Numbered from the stretch's first letter, positions 8,043-20,981 are shown. The stretch is DNA of 64,000 nt from CAZUNO01 sp964621445 [NCBI: Candidatus Hadarchaeota archaeon] (GCA_964621445.1 CAZUNO010000006.1:92336-156335); one strand, 5' to 3'. Numbers and translations are program-made. The notes: generated by a model from the letters alone, not told the origin.

Positions 8043-9131
8043 CTATCGGGTTATCCTAAGCAGGGCCAAGGGCAGATTCCTATAGTCAGAAACGCTCTCG
8101 TACTTCCCGTGTCCCAAACGGGCCAGATCCTTGCATAGGGTCTCCCCTTTCTTGATGCCCCCTACACGAATGACGTTAAGTCTCCTGAATTTGGGGGCAA
8201 TCTCACGGGGGTCCTCCCCCTGGTTGTAGTCTCCGTCGGTGATCAGCACCGCCCACTTGTCTCTTCTCTTGATCTTGTTCATCTCTTCCCGAGCGGCCAG
8301 AAGTGCATTTTCGATATTTGTATATCCCGACGGTTTGAGATCGAAAATCGTCTCGATCATCTGTTCAATGGGAACCTCGGTATTGAATTTCTTCAGAACA
8401 TGGGTCTCGCTTTCAAATAGCTCCACGGCATAGTTGTCGTGCTTCATGCTGTGAGCGAGAACTGCCACCGTGACGGCAGCCATGGCAAGCTTTTCCTCGT
8501 ACATGGAACCGCTGGTATCCAGAATGAGCATGCCCACCTTCTTCCTCTCCAGCCTCTCCAGCCCCACTATCTCCTTGGTTCCCAGGTAACCCATCTCCAG
8601 GTAGTTCTCAAGGGTCTGATCGAGATCGAACTCCTCCATCCCGGGGATGTACTGGGTTCTCCTGGTGAGGTCCTTCCGAATTCCCCTCCCGGCTATTCTA
8701 AGAGCGGAGCGGAGGATGATCTTGGTTGTAAGGCTCAGGAAGAACCTCCTCGCGCCCTCGGATAGGTTCTCCTTGACCCTGTAATAGAGGTCTATTAGCT
8801 CCCAGCTCTCCTTGCTGGATTCCTCAACCATGAATTCGCTAGCTTCTTCGTTGTGTTCCAGGACGTGAGCCACGGCATACTTGTTCCTCTTGGCCAGGCC
8901 GATTAGGGCCGGAATGCTTCTAACCTCCACCGCCAGCTCAGCTAGGTCGGTTACCTTATCCTTATCCAGACCCTTGGTCTTGAGGTATATATCCTGAGGA
9001 TTGCTGGGATTGATTATGTCGTTTCTCAGCATCTGGTCTCGGTCCATCCGACCGAACCTTACCGGTGTGTCATCGGGGGGAGGTTCCCCCTCAATCACCG
9101 AAAATCGGGGGTGAGAACGTCCTTGACGCAC
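8043..9131 (-). CDS. VWA-domain protein, partner of MoxR ATPase
   Basis: The 362-residue protein has a C-terminal von Willebrand A domain from about residue 195. The metal-ion-dependent adhesion site is complete: DTSGSMY, then a Thr in PSGYTNIENALL, then ITDGDYNQGE. The N-terminal half is mainly helical and unassigned. The gene overlaps the end of the upstream moxR gene by 37 nt if the ATG at 9131 is used. An ATG at 9047 would leave no overlap. MoxR/VWA pairs act as chaperone-like modules that remodel or insert metal into client proteins. The client is unknown here, and no membrane segment is seen. Confidence 0.85.
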   Translation of the reverse strand: MRQGRSHPRFSVIEGEPPPDDTPVRFGRMDRDQMLRNDIINPSNPQDIYLKTKGLDKDKVTDLAELAVEVRSIPALIGLAKRNKYAVAHVLEHNEEASEFMVEESSKESWELIDLYYRVKENLSEGARRFFLSLTTKIILRSALRIAGRGIRKDLTRRTQYIPGMEEFDLDQTLENYLEMGYLGTKEIVGLERLERKKVGMLILDTSGSMYEEKLAMAAVTVAVLAHSMKHDNYAVELFESETHVLKKFNTEVPIEQMIETIFDLKPSGYTNIENALLAAREEMNKIKRRDKWAVLITDGDYNQGEDPREIAPKFRRLNVIRVGGIKKGETLCKDLARLGHGKYESVSDYRNLPLALLRITR

Positions 9132-9946
9132 TCGGCTATGACGTCCTGTACCTTCTTACCGCAACCATCCATGAGCTCGATCTTGGTAGCCAGGGACATC
9201 ACGGAAGCAAGCATCCAGCCCTCTTCATCACCTGAGAGATGCTGGATTAGGTTGGCGATGTCTATGGCTCCCCTCACCGAGGAGCCCCTCCTCACGTCGG
9301 GGTGTTCCCTGGTCTTCCTGGCTATCTTGACGGCGATGTCGATCTGGCCTGAATCTTTGTTGGTGGAACGTACCCTAACGATCCCCTTCTCCTCTCCCTC
9401 GTTTTGGTAATCCAGCCAGATCCAGACGAACCTGTCACGCAGGGCCTCGCTTAGAGCGGTGGTGCCCACGTATTCGGAGGGATTTTGGGTGGCTATTATC
9501 ATGAACCCGTCCTTGGCCTGCAGCGGACCGAGTTTCGGAAGGATGATTTGGCCCTCATCCATGGCCGTCAATAGTACATTCTGAGTGGTTTCCAGCAGAC
9601 GGTTAATCTCATTAATCAGGAGTATGCCACCGGCTTTCATTGAGGTGGTCAGCGGCCCCTCGATGAATGATTTCCAGTCGTAGCCCTCATTAACAACCAT
9701 GGGTGGATCGAAGTAGCCGACGAGCTTGTTCTCGGTAAACCTCTCATCTCCGTCGACCCTGAGGAAAGCCTGATCGAAATGGTTGGCTATGCTCTTGGCG
9801 ATAACCGTCTTGCCGGTTCCAATATTGCCCTCAATCATGAGGTGACGCCCCGATAGCTTAGCTGCCAGGGCTCTCTTGAGCTCGTTTTCCCGACCCACTA
9901 TATTGTATTCCTCTTGCACCTGTTCTATCATCTGTTCCATGTTCAA
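9095..9946 (-). CDS. MoxR-type AAA+ ATPase
   Basis: A 283-residue AAA+ protein of the MoxR family. Walker A is GNIGTGKT near residue 40, Walker B is GGILLINEINR near residue 105, sensor 1 is MIIATQNPSEYVGT near residue 148, and ALRDRFVW supplies the arginine finger region. The C-terminal lid follows. It is co-transcribed with the VWA gene, which it overlaps, and 35 nt downstream of the NOG1-like gene. The protein is slightly short for the family but complete, with both nucleotide-binding motifs intact. Confidence 0.92.
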   Translation of the reverse strand: MNMEQMIEQVQEEYNIVGRENELKRALAAKLSGRHLMIEGNIGTGKTVIAKSIANHFDQAFLRVDGDERFTENKLVGYFDPPMVVNEGYDWKSFIEGPLTTSMKAGGILLINEINRLLETTQNVLLTAMDEGQIILPKLGPLQAKDGFMIIATQNPSEYVGTTALSEALRDRFVWIWLDYQNEGEEKGIVRVRSTNKDSGQIDIAVKIARKTREHPDVRRGSSVRGAIDIANLIQHLSGDEEGWMLASVMSLATKIELMDGCGKKVQDVIAECVKDVLTPDFR

Positions 9947-9981
9947 TCGATCGCCTCTCGAAAGGTGAGTTAACCTGAGGC

Positions 9982-11022
9982 CTAGAAATCCAAATCTCTT
10001 AAATATGTTGAAATCTGGTCCTGCAGATCCGGGATTCCAACCATATCCACGCAGCTTATCGTAAAGACCGGGAGCCCCTCCCGTAAACTGGATTCTACCT
10101 CCGCTATCTGATCTTCTCCAGCGATGTCAATCTTGTTAATTGCCACGATGACCGGGTTCTGGAAAAGCTCGAGGATCTGGCGCAATAGGTTCAGCTGGTC
10201 CGCGAGGACGAACCCACTTCTTGTGGTGGGATCGATAATGAATATGACCAGATCGGCCAGGTGTTCCATGGCCTCTACGGCCTTCATTTCGCTCTCATTT
10301 CTCTCCTCGAGGGGCCGGTCCAGGAGTCCCGGGGTGTCTATCACCTGTATCTTTTTCCACCCCTCCTGGTAATACCCGAGCTGGATTCTCTGGGTGGTGA
10401 AGGGCACCGGCTTGACCTCCGGGTCCGATCCGGTTAGAACGGTGAGCAGCGTGGTTTTTCCCACGTTTGGGCAGCCCGCGATGACTATGGTGGGAAGGTC
10501 AAACTTTATGGTTGGCATCTCTCTCATCTTGGGAGCTATCTCATCCAAAAAGTCCATGACGGGCTTCAATGATCGGCAATAGGAGGATATCCTCCCATAG
10601 GCCCTGGTTCTAAAGCGATATAGAGAGCTTGAGTTACGGGCGGAATCCATCTTACGAAGGGTCTTGTCGCGGATTCTTCTTATGGAAGATGAGACATCCA
10701 TTACCTCGTTCTTAGCGCCGAAGATGGGCATCGCTCCCATGGCCTTCAACATGTCCTTGTGAAATGGACTCACCTGTTTCTTGCCCGGGATCTGCTTTTG
10801 GAGCCTAGTCAAATGCCGATCGATGGTGCCGGCGGCCACCCTGATTCTCTTCTTCTCCTTTATTCTGGCCTTTACCCGCGGCCTAAGGCCGGAGACGTTC
10901 TGGGATTCGGCCGCTTCGGAGGCTTTGGAGAAGGCCCTGTCTATCATATCCTCGATATCGATGGAATAGAAGCGAAATTCTTGGCGGGATTCAGCCATTC
11001 CTTGCCCATCGGACCTTGCCAT
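9982..11022 (-). CDS. NOG1-family GTP-binding protein
   Basis: GTPase of the NOG1 branch of the OBG/TRAFAC class, linked to large ribosomal subunit assembly. The 346 residues include a helical N-terminal NOG1 region. The G domain starts near residue 175: G1 GCPNVGKTTLL, G2/G3 FTTQ and DTPGLLDRP, and G4 NKID near residue 300. The ATG at 11022 follows an excellent ribosome binding site (AGGAGGTGA, about 11031-11039) that lies inside the upstream DUF504 gene, so the two genes overlap by 32 nt and are translationally coupled. Confidence 0.93.
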   Translation of the reverse strand: MARSDGQGMAESRQEFRFYSIDIEDMIDRAFSKASEAAESQNVSGLRPRVKARIKEKKRIRVAAGTIDRHLTRLQKQIPGKKQVSPFHKDMLKAMGAMPIFGAKNEVMDVSSSIRRIRDKTLRKMDSARNSSSLYRFRTRAYGRISSYCRSLKPVMDFLDEIAPKMREMPTIKFDLPTIVIAGCPNVGKTTLLTVLTGSDPEVKPVPFTTQRIQLGYYQEGWKKIQVIDTPGLLDRPLEERNESEMKAVEAMEHLADLVIFIIDPTTRSGFVLADQLNLLRQILELFQNPVIVAINKIDIAGEDQIAEVESSLREGLPVFTISCVDMVGIPDLQDQISTYLRDLDF

Positions 11023-11257
11023 TGGAATCCCTCACCTCCTCAACGCGATGAAATGGAACATGGGAGATATCATCCCCCATCTTTATGGTCATGAATCCAG
11101 GCTCCAGCTCGACGATTGAGCTACCCTTAACGGATTTAATCCTGCGGATGGTGTTCCCTCTGGTATCCTTTGCTCTATCAACATAGGATATCCTGGCGGT
11201 GGAAAGGTCCTCACGGTGATCCCACTTTAATTTGGAGAGGAAATCTCTGAGCATCAT
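10991..11257 (-). CDS. DUF504 / MJ1316-type RNA end-recognition domain protein
   Basis: The 88-residue protein has the DUF504 pattern: the N-terminal LRDFLSKLKWD, strand ARISYVDRA, the region GNTIRRIKSVKG, and the ending HVPFHRVEEVRDSNGKVRW. The family is an RNA-binding domain proposed to recognise cyclic-phosphate RNA ends, and is often near RNA-processing genes. Its 3' end overlaps the NOG1-like gene by 32 nt and carries that gene's ribosome binding site. It is the first gene of the minus-strand run and diverges from the M24 peptidase, so the operon promoter should lie in 11258-11394. Confidence 0.85.
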   Translation of the reverse strand: MMLRDFLSKLKWDHREDLSTARISYVDRAKDTRGNTIRRIKSVKGSSIVELEPGFMTIKMGDDISHVPFHRVEEVRDSNGKVRWARNG

Positions 11258-11394
11258 TCGGTGATCCTAACCAGGGACGAGGGATAAGTCTTTCCAAAAA
11301 GGGGTTATCACCGCGAATGCCAATCTAACCGGGTTCTGCCGGAATGGTGAGTTGGCACAACACATAATACCGGAGTTTCCCTCCTCATGGAGGA

Positions 11395-12438
11395 ATGATG
11401 CGTAGCAAAACCTTCAGGGATAGGACCGTCAAGGCCGCCTTTGGCGGCCCGCTGCTAATTTTCGACCGGGAGAATATGAGATACCTCACGGGCTCCGATG
11501 CCGGCGCGGCGCTGGTGGTTCCCGTTGAGAGGGAACCGGTGCTCCTGGCGTCCAGGATGGAGGCCGAGAGAGCGAGTTCCCAGACCTGGATAGACGATGT
11601 GAGGCAGTTTAACAAGGGAGAGGTAAGTCTAAGAAGAAACGAGGAAGTCATTTCGGACTCCCTGGGAGGAGCTATCAGAAAGGTTGCCCAGGAATTGGAG
11701 ATAGGCGAGATATCATTTGACAGAATTCCTGAAGAGGTCCGGGATGATCTGGACCATCTGGAGTTGTCCAGAACCGACCGGCTTAGGGACATGAGGATGA
11801 TAAAATCGGATCTTGAGATCCGCCGCATAAAGAAGGCCAGAGGGATCGCCGGCGCGGTCTACGATGAGGTATCATCTGAGATCGAGGAGGGGGAGACCGA
11901 GTTGGAGCTGGCGGGGAGGATATACCGTGCAATAATGTCCAGGGGCTCAATCGCGGCCTTTGAACCCATAGTTGCCTTCGATAAGAACTCGGCATTCCCG
12001 CATCATTCTCCCACAACTACTGAGCTGGGGTCTTCGGCGATCGTATTAATAGACCTGGGAGCTAGGGTGGATGGCTATTGCAGCGACATCACCCGCACCA
12101 TGCTTACATTTCCAGGTCCCGCGGAGGAAAGTCTTGAAAAGGTCAGATCGGCCATAAATGCCGCAGTTGACGGTATGGAGCCTGGCATGGAGCTAACCAA
12201 AGTCGCTGAGGCCGCTAGGGAAGCTTTGGGAAAGGAAAGCAGTTATTTCATTCACAGTCTGGGCCATGGTCTCGGCCTGGGTGTCCATGAGCCGCCCGTA
12301 ATCTCGACCAACAGCGACGAGAAGCTGAAGGAGGGCATGGTTTTCACCATCGAACCCGGTATCTACTACAAGGGGAGGTTTGGCGTGCGCTGGGAGGAGG
12401 ACGTGGTATGTCGCCAGGGAGGGGTGGAAATCCTATGA
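11395..12438 (+). CDS. M24 family aminopeptidase (Xaa-Pro dipeptidase type)
   Basis: A 347-residue cytoplasmic metallopeptidase. The N-terminal creatinase-like domain spans about residues 1-125. The C-terminal pita-bread domain has all five metal ligands: Asp in LIDLGARVDGYC, Asp in SDITRT, His in HGLGLGVHEPP, Glu in FTIEPGIYY and Glu in RWEEDV. It probably removes N-terminal residues before proline, or cleaves Xaa-Pro dipeptides. The start is one of two adjacent ATGs after GGAGG, so 11398 is equally possible. It diverges from the DUF504/NOG1 operon. Confidence 0.93.
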   Translation: MMRSKTFRDRTVKAAFGGPLLIFDRENMRYLTGSDAGAALVVPVEREPVLLASRMEAERASSQTWIDDVRQFNKGEVSLRRNEEVISDSLGGAIRKVAQELEIGEISFDRIPEEVRDDLDHLELSRTDRLRDMRMIKSDLEIRRIKKARGIAGAVYDEVSSEIEEGETELELAGRIYRAIMSRGSIAAFEPIVAFDKNSAFPHHSPTTTELGSSAIVLIDLGARVDGYCSDITRTMLTFPGPAEESLEKVRSAINAAVDGMEPGMELTKVAEAAREALGKESSYFIHSLGHGLGLGVHEPPVISTNSDEKLKEGMVFTIEPGIYYKGRFGVRWEEDVVCRQGGVEIL

Positions 12439-12485
12439 TAAAGGTGTATATAGAAATCCGCGAATCTACATAGGAGGAAGTAATA

Positions 12486-12493
12486 TTTATAAA
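12486..12493 (+). promoter_or_regulatory. TATA box upstream of tRNA-Lys and the rpoB operon
   Basis: TTTATAAA is an excellent archaeal TATA box and is preceded by purines (GGAGGAAG). Transcription would start near 12517, about 100 nt before the tRNA-Lys. Because only 22 nt separate the tRNA from rpoB, the same transcript may carry the tRNA and the polymerase mRNA. Confidence 0.55.
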
Positions 12494-12613
12494 GAGGATC
12501 AGGAATGTTTACTTAGTTTTCTCCGAGGGAAAGCTGGTTGCCGGGCTCCTTCTCGTTATGTCTTTCAGAAGTTATCTTGGTGAGTGGTAGCTCCCTCAGC
12601 ACCTTAGATTTCA

Positions 12614-12687
12614 GGGCCCGTAGCTCAGTCTGGCAGAGCACTGGCCTTTTAAGCCAGGTGTCCGGGGTTCAATTCCCCGCGGGCCCG
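12614..12687 (+). tRNA. tRNA-Lys (TTT)
   Basis: A 74-nt cloverleaf with acceptor stem GGGCCCG/CGGGCCC and discriminator G. The anticodon stem is CTGGC/GCCAG with loop CTTTTAA (anticodon TTT), and the T arm is CGGGG TTCAATT CCCCG. No intron is present and CCA is not encoded. It ends 22 nt before the rpoB start codon. rpoB's ribosome binding site AGGAGG lies in the gap, so processing of the tRNA 3' end would also define the 5' end of the rpoB message. Confidence 0.96.
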
Positions 12688-12709
12688 CAAAACTAGGAGG
12701 ATAAGAGTA

Positions 12710-15700
12710 ATGGTTGGTCCAAGATGGCCATTAATGAAGGCGTTTTTTGAAGAGAAAGGTTTGGTCAGGCAGCATCTGGACTCGTACAACTACTTCGTGA
12801 GTACGGGTATCCAAGAGGTAATTGACGAGATCGGGGAGATAAGCCTCGATGTCGAGGATTACCACGTCAAGCTTGGGAGGGTTACCATTAGAGCTCCCTC
12901 CATGAAGGAAGCGGATGGAGCTCGGCGGGCGATAATGCCCATGGAGGCCCGGCTCAGAAACCTCACCTACTCCGCACCGATATATCTCCAGATGTGCCTC
13001 ATGAATGGGGATCTGGAGGTTGAGAGCGAAGAGGTCTATGTGGGTGAGCTTCCGGTGATGCTAAAGTCCGATCTATGTGCCCTGCATGACATGTCGGAGG
13101 AGGAGTTGATCCAGGCGGGAGAGGACCCCGTCGACTCCGGCGGTTACTTCATAATTAACGGTACCGAAAGGGTGATCGTGTCCATAGAGGAGCTGGCCGA
13201 GGACCGCATGATAACCGAGAAGGACGAGAGGAGGCATTCCCAGCGTACCCGTCTGTTCTCCACCCGTCACGGATACAGGGCCAAGATCACGGTTGAGAGG
13301 AAGAGAGACGGGTCCCTCAGGGTATCCTTCCCCAGAGTGCCCGGATACATACCCCTGGTCGTACTCATGCGTTCCCTGGGCATGGAGATGGATAAGGACA
13401 TAGCGGATGCAGTATCCAGGGATTCAGCGATTCTAAACGAGCTCTATCCGAATTTGGAGGATGCTAGGGAGATATCCTCCCAGGATGAGGCTCTGGATTT
13501 CGTGGGTAGAAGGGTGGCCTCCGGTCAGCCCCTGGAACGCCGGGTAGAAAGGGCGACCCAGGTCGTCGACAGGTCATTGTTGCCCCATCTTGGGAATGAG
13601 TCCTCGGACCGCATGAGAAAGGCCTACTACCTTGGGCGCATGGCGGAAAGAACCATCGAACTGTCCCTGGGAACCAGGGACGAGGATGATAAGGATCACT
13701 ACGGAAATAAGAGGCTCAGCTTGGCCGGGGACCTACTTAAGAATCTATTCCGAGTCTCGTTCACCTCTCTCGGAAAGGACATCAAATACCAGCTCGAGAG
13801 GAGCATAAGCCGGGGGAAGAGGCTAAAGATCGGGATCGCGGTTAGGGCCGATCAACTGTCGGAAAAGATGAAACACGCGCTTGCCACCGGAAATTGGCCC
13901 GGAGGCAGAACCGGCGTAAGCCAGTTATTGGCCAGGGATAATTTCATAACTGCAATATCACATCTGAGACGTGTCATTTCCACACTGAGCAGGTCTCAGT
14001 CCCACTTCGAAGCCAGGGACCTTCATGCCACCCACTATGGACGCCTATGTCCTTCGGAAACCCCGGAGGGACCCAACTGTGGATTGGTCAAGAACCTGTC
14101 CCTCATGGCCCACATTTCAACGGAGGCCGACCAGGAAATCGTGGAGAACACCCTATATGATCTCGGCGTACGAAAGATGGTTCCCGGGAGAAGTGAGGAG
14201 GGGTCGGCGACCTACCTAAACGGTAGGCTTATCGGGGTCATCGACGAGCCCGAGGATCTAGTTGAGAAGATCAGGGATCTGAGAAGAAAAGGGATGACCT
14301 CGGAGGAAGTAAACGTCAGGCTCGTGGACGAGACTATGGAGGTCCTGGTCTACTCGGATGCCGGACGGGTGAAAAGACCCGTTATAATAGTAAAGGACGG
14401 GGTATCTAAGCTGACCGAGACCCATATCCAGATGCTGGAAAGCGGCGATATGGAGTGGCAAGACCTGGTCGAGGAGGGAATAGTGGAGTACCTCGATGCC
14501 GAGGAGGAGGAGAATTGCCTGATCGCAGTCTCCGAGGATCAGCTCACGGAGGAGCACACCCATCTGGAGATCGACCCATCGGCAACGCTTGGTATATGTG
14601 CTTCTTTAATCCCCTATCCGGAACACAACGCCTCGCCCCGAAATACCTATGGGGCGGGCATGTCCAAGCAGGCCCTGGGTTTCTATTCATCAAATTTTCC
14701 CCTGAGAATGGACACCCGTGGACACCTCCTCCACTACCCGCAGCGTCCGATATGTGAGACCGGGGTTATGGATGCAATTGGCCTGAATAGGAGGTCCTCC
14801 GGCCAGAACTTCGTGGTGGCCGTGGGGTGTTATTATGGTTTCAACATCGAGGATGCCCTGATAATTAACGAATCATCGATTGATCGAGGTCTTTCCCGTT
14901 CCACCTTCTTCCGTTCATATGATGCCGAGGAGAAGAGATACCCAGGGGGTCAGGTTGACATGTTTGAGCTTCCCGAGGAGGAAGCCCGCGGTTTCAGAGG
15001 TGAGGAGAAGTATGGGTATCTGGACTATGATGGGGTAATTTGGCCCGAGTCCGAGGTTGAAAGCGGCGATGTGCTGATTGGAAGAACCAGTCCCCCGCGT
15101 TTCCTGGAGGAAATGGACCGGTTCGGTACCAGAGTCGAGAGAAGGAGGGAGACCTCCACCTACGTTAGACACCGTGAGGAGGGAATAGCTGACGTGGTCA
15201 TGCTCTCGGAGACATCAGAGGGTAATAAACTCTGCAAGGTCAAGGTTAGGGACCTGAGAAGCCCGGAGATAGGGGATAAGTTCGCCTCCAGACATGGGCA
15301 GAAAGGCATAATCGGACTGATAGTCCCCCAGGAGGACATGCCATTCACCGAGGATGGGGTAGTACCCGACCTTATATTGAATCCCCACGCCATACCGGGA
15401 AGGAAAACCCTGGGTCAGATACTGGAGACCCTGGCCGGGAAGATCGGGGCACTGAACGGCGAGACGGTTGATACCACTCCATTCTATGGGATGACGGAGG
15501 AAGAAATCAGGGAGGAGCTCGAGGACAAGTGTTTCAACCATGCGGGCAAGGAGGTTCTCTACGATGGAATTACCGGCCAAAAGATGTCCATGGACATGTT
15601 CATGGGCATAACCTACTACTGGAAGCTACATCACATGGTCTCCGACAAGATACACGCCCGGTCCAGGGGACCGATACAGATGCTCACCCGGCAGCCGACT

Positions 15701-16009
15701 GAAGGAAGGGCTAGAGAGGGAGGCCTGAGGTTTGGAGAGATGGAAAGGGATTGCCTGGTCGGTCACGGCGCAGCGCTTCTGCTAAAGGAGAGACTTCTGG
15801 AGGAGTCCGACAAGTGCACGGTCCTGGTATGCACGGATTGTGGCGGCATAGGCGTTTATGATAGAATAACCGATATGCAGTACTGTCCGATGTGCGGTGA
15901 GAGCGCAATTCTGGAGGAGGTCGAGATCTCTTACGCCTTCAAGCTTCTAGTTGACGAGTTGAAATCGCTTGGCATCAATCCAAGATTCGAGTTGAAGGAT
16001 AAGGCCTAG
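12710..16009 (+). CDS. rpoB: DNA-directed RNA polymerase subunit B (unsplit)
   Basis: The second largest RNA polymerase subunit is encoded as a single 1099-residue chain. Conserved segments include LSRSQSHFEARDLHATHYGR with CPSETPEGPNCGLVKNLS near residue 445, the Rpb2 hybrid-binding region GCYYGFNIEDALIINESS, the active-site motif KFASRHGQKGIIG near residue 860, and the C-terminal zinc ribbon CTDCGG...CPMCG near residue 1041. The B gene is not divided into B' and B'', unlike in most methanogens and haloarchaea. It starts at an ATG after AGGAGG and runs directly into rpoA1. rpoH, its usual upstream neighbour, is absent here. Confidence 0.98.
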   Translation: MVGPRWPLMKAFFEEKGLVRQHLDSYNYFVSTGIQEVIDEIGEISLDVEDYHVKLGRVTIRAPSMKEADGARRAIMPMEARLRNLTYSAPIYLQMCLMNGDLEVESEEVYVGELPVMLKSDLCALHDMSEEELIQAGEDPVDSGGYFIINGTERVIVSIEELAEDRMITEKDERRHSQRTRLFSTRHGYRAKITVERKRDGSLRVSFPRVPGYIPLVVLMRSLGMEMDKDIADAVSRDSAILNELYPNLEDAREISSQDEALDFVGRRVASGQPLERRVERATQVVDRSLLPHLGNESSDRMRKAYYLGRMAERTIELSLGTRDEDDKDHYGNKRLSLAGDLLKNLFRVSFTSLGKDIKYQLERSISRGKRLKIGIAVRADQLSEKMKHALATGNWPGGRTGVSQLLARDNFITAISHLRRVISTLSRSQSHFEARDLHATHYGRLCPSETPEGPNCGLVKNLSLMAHISTEADQEIVENTLYDLGVRKMVPGRSEEGSATYLNGRLIGVIDEPEDLVEKIRDLRRKGMTSEEVNVRLVDETMEVLVYSDAGRVKRPVIIVKDGVSKLTETHIQMLESGDMEWQDLVEEGIVEYLDAEEEENCLIAVSEDQLTEEHTHLEIDPSATLGICASLIPYPEHNASPRNTYGAGMSKQALGFYSSNFPLRMDTRGHLLHYPQRPICETGVMDAIGLNRRSSGQNFVVAVGCYYGFNIEDALIINESSIDRGLSRSTFFRSYDAEEKRYPGGQVDMFELPEEEARGFRGEEKYGYLDYDGVIWPESEVESGDVLIGRTSPPRFLEEMDRFGTRVERRRETSTYVRHREEGIADVVMLSETSEGNKLCKVKVRDLRSPEIGDKFASRHGQKGIIGLIVPQEDMPFTEDGVVPDLILNPHAIPGRKTLGQILETLAGKIGALNGETVDTTPFYGMTEEEIREELEDKCFNHAGKEVLYDGITGQKMSMDMFMGITYYWKLHHMVSDKIHARSRGPIQMLTRQPTEGRAREGGLRFGEMERDCLVGHGAALLLKERLLEESDKCTVLVCTDCGGIGVYDRITDMQYCPMCGESAILEEVEISYAFKLLVDELKSLGINPRFELKDKA

Positions 16010-16018
16010 GTGATAAAT

Positions 16019-19799
<3,781 letters not shown>

Positions 19800-19800
<1 letters not shown>

Positions 19801-20108
19801 TGACCGTGGATATAGACAAGGCCCTGAGAGAGGCAATTCGAACCGGACGGGTAGAGATAGGACTGGAGACCACCATAAGGGCCACTGTAACTGGAAGGGC
19901 CAGGTTGGTAATAGTCTCAAGTAGATGTCCCGATACCAGTCTCGATGATCTCCGCTACTATTCGAGCATGTCGGAGGTTCCCATCATCGAATTCGAGGGG
20001 GATAGCCGCGATCTAGGGAGAGCATGTAGAAAGCCATTTCACGTGGCCTCGGTTGCGGTGATAGATGCAGGCGAGTCAAGCGTTCTGTCTGCCGTTCAAG
20101 GTGCTTAG
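19800..20108 (+). CDS. rpl30e: Ribosomal protein L30e (eL30)
   Basis: A 102-residue member of the L7Ae/L30e RNA-binding family and component of the large ribosomal subunit. It shows the expected elements: DIDKALREAIRTGRVEIGLE, the strand ARLVIVSSRCP, and a C-terminal VASVAVIDAGES. The position between rpoA2 and the NusA-like gene is standard for archaea, and it overlaps rpoA2 by one base. Confidence 0.93.
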
Positions 20109-20537
20109 ATGGGGATAAAGCTCGGCGAGGAGCAACTTGAGTACATGGCCCTTTTCGAGGGAATCTCGGGTGCGCCAATACTCGATTGCATTATTCCTGA
20201 TGATGCAAATCGTGTTGTCTTTGTGGTCAAGAAGAATAACGTTAGCAAGGCGATCGGAAGGGGCGGCCTTAACGTCAAGAAGGCCAAGAACATGATAGGC
20301 CGGGACATAGAGGTGGTGGAGTACTCCGAGGACCCCAAGGAATTCATCACCAAATTGGTATCACCGGCCCGGGTCCAGAACATCCGTCTGGTGGAGTCCG
20401 AGGGAAACAAGACGGCCTATGTCAACGTCCATCCCCAGGACAAGGGAATGGCCATAGGGCGCGGCGGTTCGACCATCCGAAAGGTAAGGACGTTGAGCGA
20501 TCGTCATCACTCGATAGACAACGTGGTTGTGGTCTAG
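20109..20537 (+). CDS. nusA: NusA-like transcription factor with two KH domains
   Basis: The 142-residue protein corresponds to the archaeal NusA, which keeps only the two KH domains of bacterial NusA. KH loops are visible as KAIGRGGLNVKKAK near residue 50 and MAIGRGGSTIRKVRT near residue 115. It starts with ATG immediately after the L30e stop and ends the polymerase transcription unit. A new promoter appears in the 138-nt gap that follows. Confidence 0.95.
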   Translation: MGIKLGEEQLEYMALFEGISGAPILDCIIPDDANRVVFVVKKNNVSKAIGRGGLNVKKAKNMIGRDIEVVEYSEDPKEFITKLVSPARVQNIRLVESEGNKTAYVNVHPQDKGMAIGRGGSTIRKVRTLSDRHHSIDNVVVV

Positions 20538-20585
20538 AGTTTCCCTGTTTGATAGATTTTCAACGTACGGTCAGGTAGGATAAAG

Positions 20586-20593
20586 TTATATAT
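20586..20593 (+). promoter_or_regulatory. TATA box for the aIF1A-rps12-rps7-fusA unit
   Basis: TTATATAT lies 83 nt upstream of the aIF1A ATG in the 138-nt gap after nusA and is preceded by the purine-rich GGATAAAG, which could act as a BRE. The expected start near 20617 would give a leader of about 60 nt. Confidence 0.55.
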
Positions 20594-20675
20594 CCGCCAG
20601 AGGGAATAAACCTTAACTTCGCCCAGGTGAGGGTAGGCATTTTCTACCAAAACCTGGATTCTCTTGAGGTGCATT

Positions 20676-20972
20676 ATGGCACGAGATAAAAACGAGGAGG
20701 AAACGCTTAAAGTAAGAATACCTAGAAGGAATGAGGTAGTGGGTATAGTACAGCAGATGCTAGGTACTGGAAGACTTAGGGTCAAATGCAAGGACGGTCA
20801 TACCAGAATGTGCAGGATCCCCGGTAGAATGCGAAAGAGGATATGGGTAAGGGAAGGCGATGTGGTTATCGTTTCCCTGGGAGAGGTTCAGAGCGATACC
20901 AAAGGGGATATAGCTTACCGCTACACCCAGGATCAAGTAAGATGGTTGAAGCGACGCAACTATTTGTCGTGA
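20676..20972 (+). CDS. Translation initiation factor aIF1A
   Basis: A 98-residue OB-fold factor that binds the small subunit A site during initiation. The start at ATG 20676 (MARDKNEEE) has GAGGTG 5 nt upstream. An upstream TTG at 20664 is unlikely. Family hallmarks are [51 protein letters not shown], and the end [15 protein letters not shown]. It sits between nusA and rps12, where most archaea have no gene, with its own promoter and 9 nt before rps12. Confidence 0.95.
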   Translation: MARDKNEEETLKVRIPRRNEVVGIVQQMLGTGRLRVKCKDGHTRMCRIPGRMRKRIWVREGDVVIVSLGEVQSDTKGDIAYRYTQDQVRWLKRRNYLS

Positions 20973-20981
20973 GGTGTTAAA

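Noticed and set aside
16010-16018. GTG at 16010 as the rpoA1 start
   Set aside because: It overlaps the likely ribosome binding site AGGTGAT; ATG 16019 matches the usual N-terminus better.
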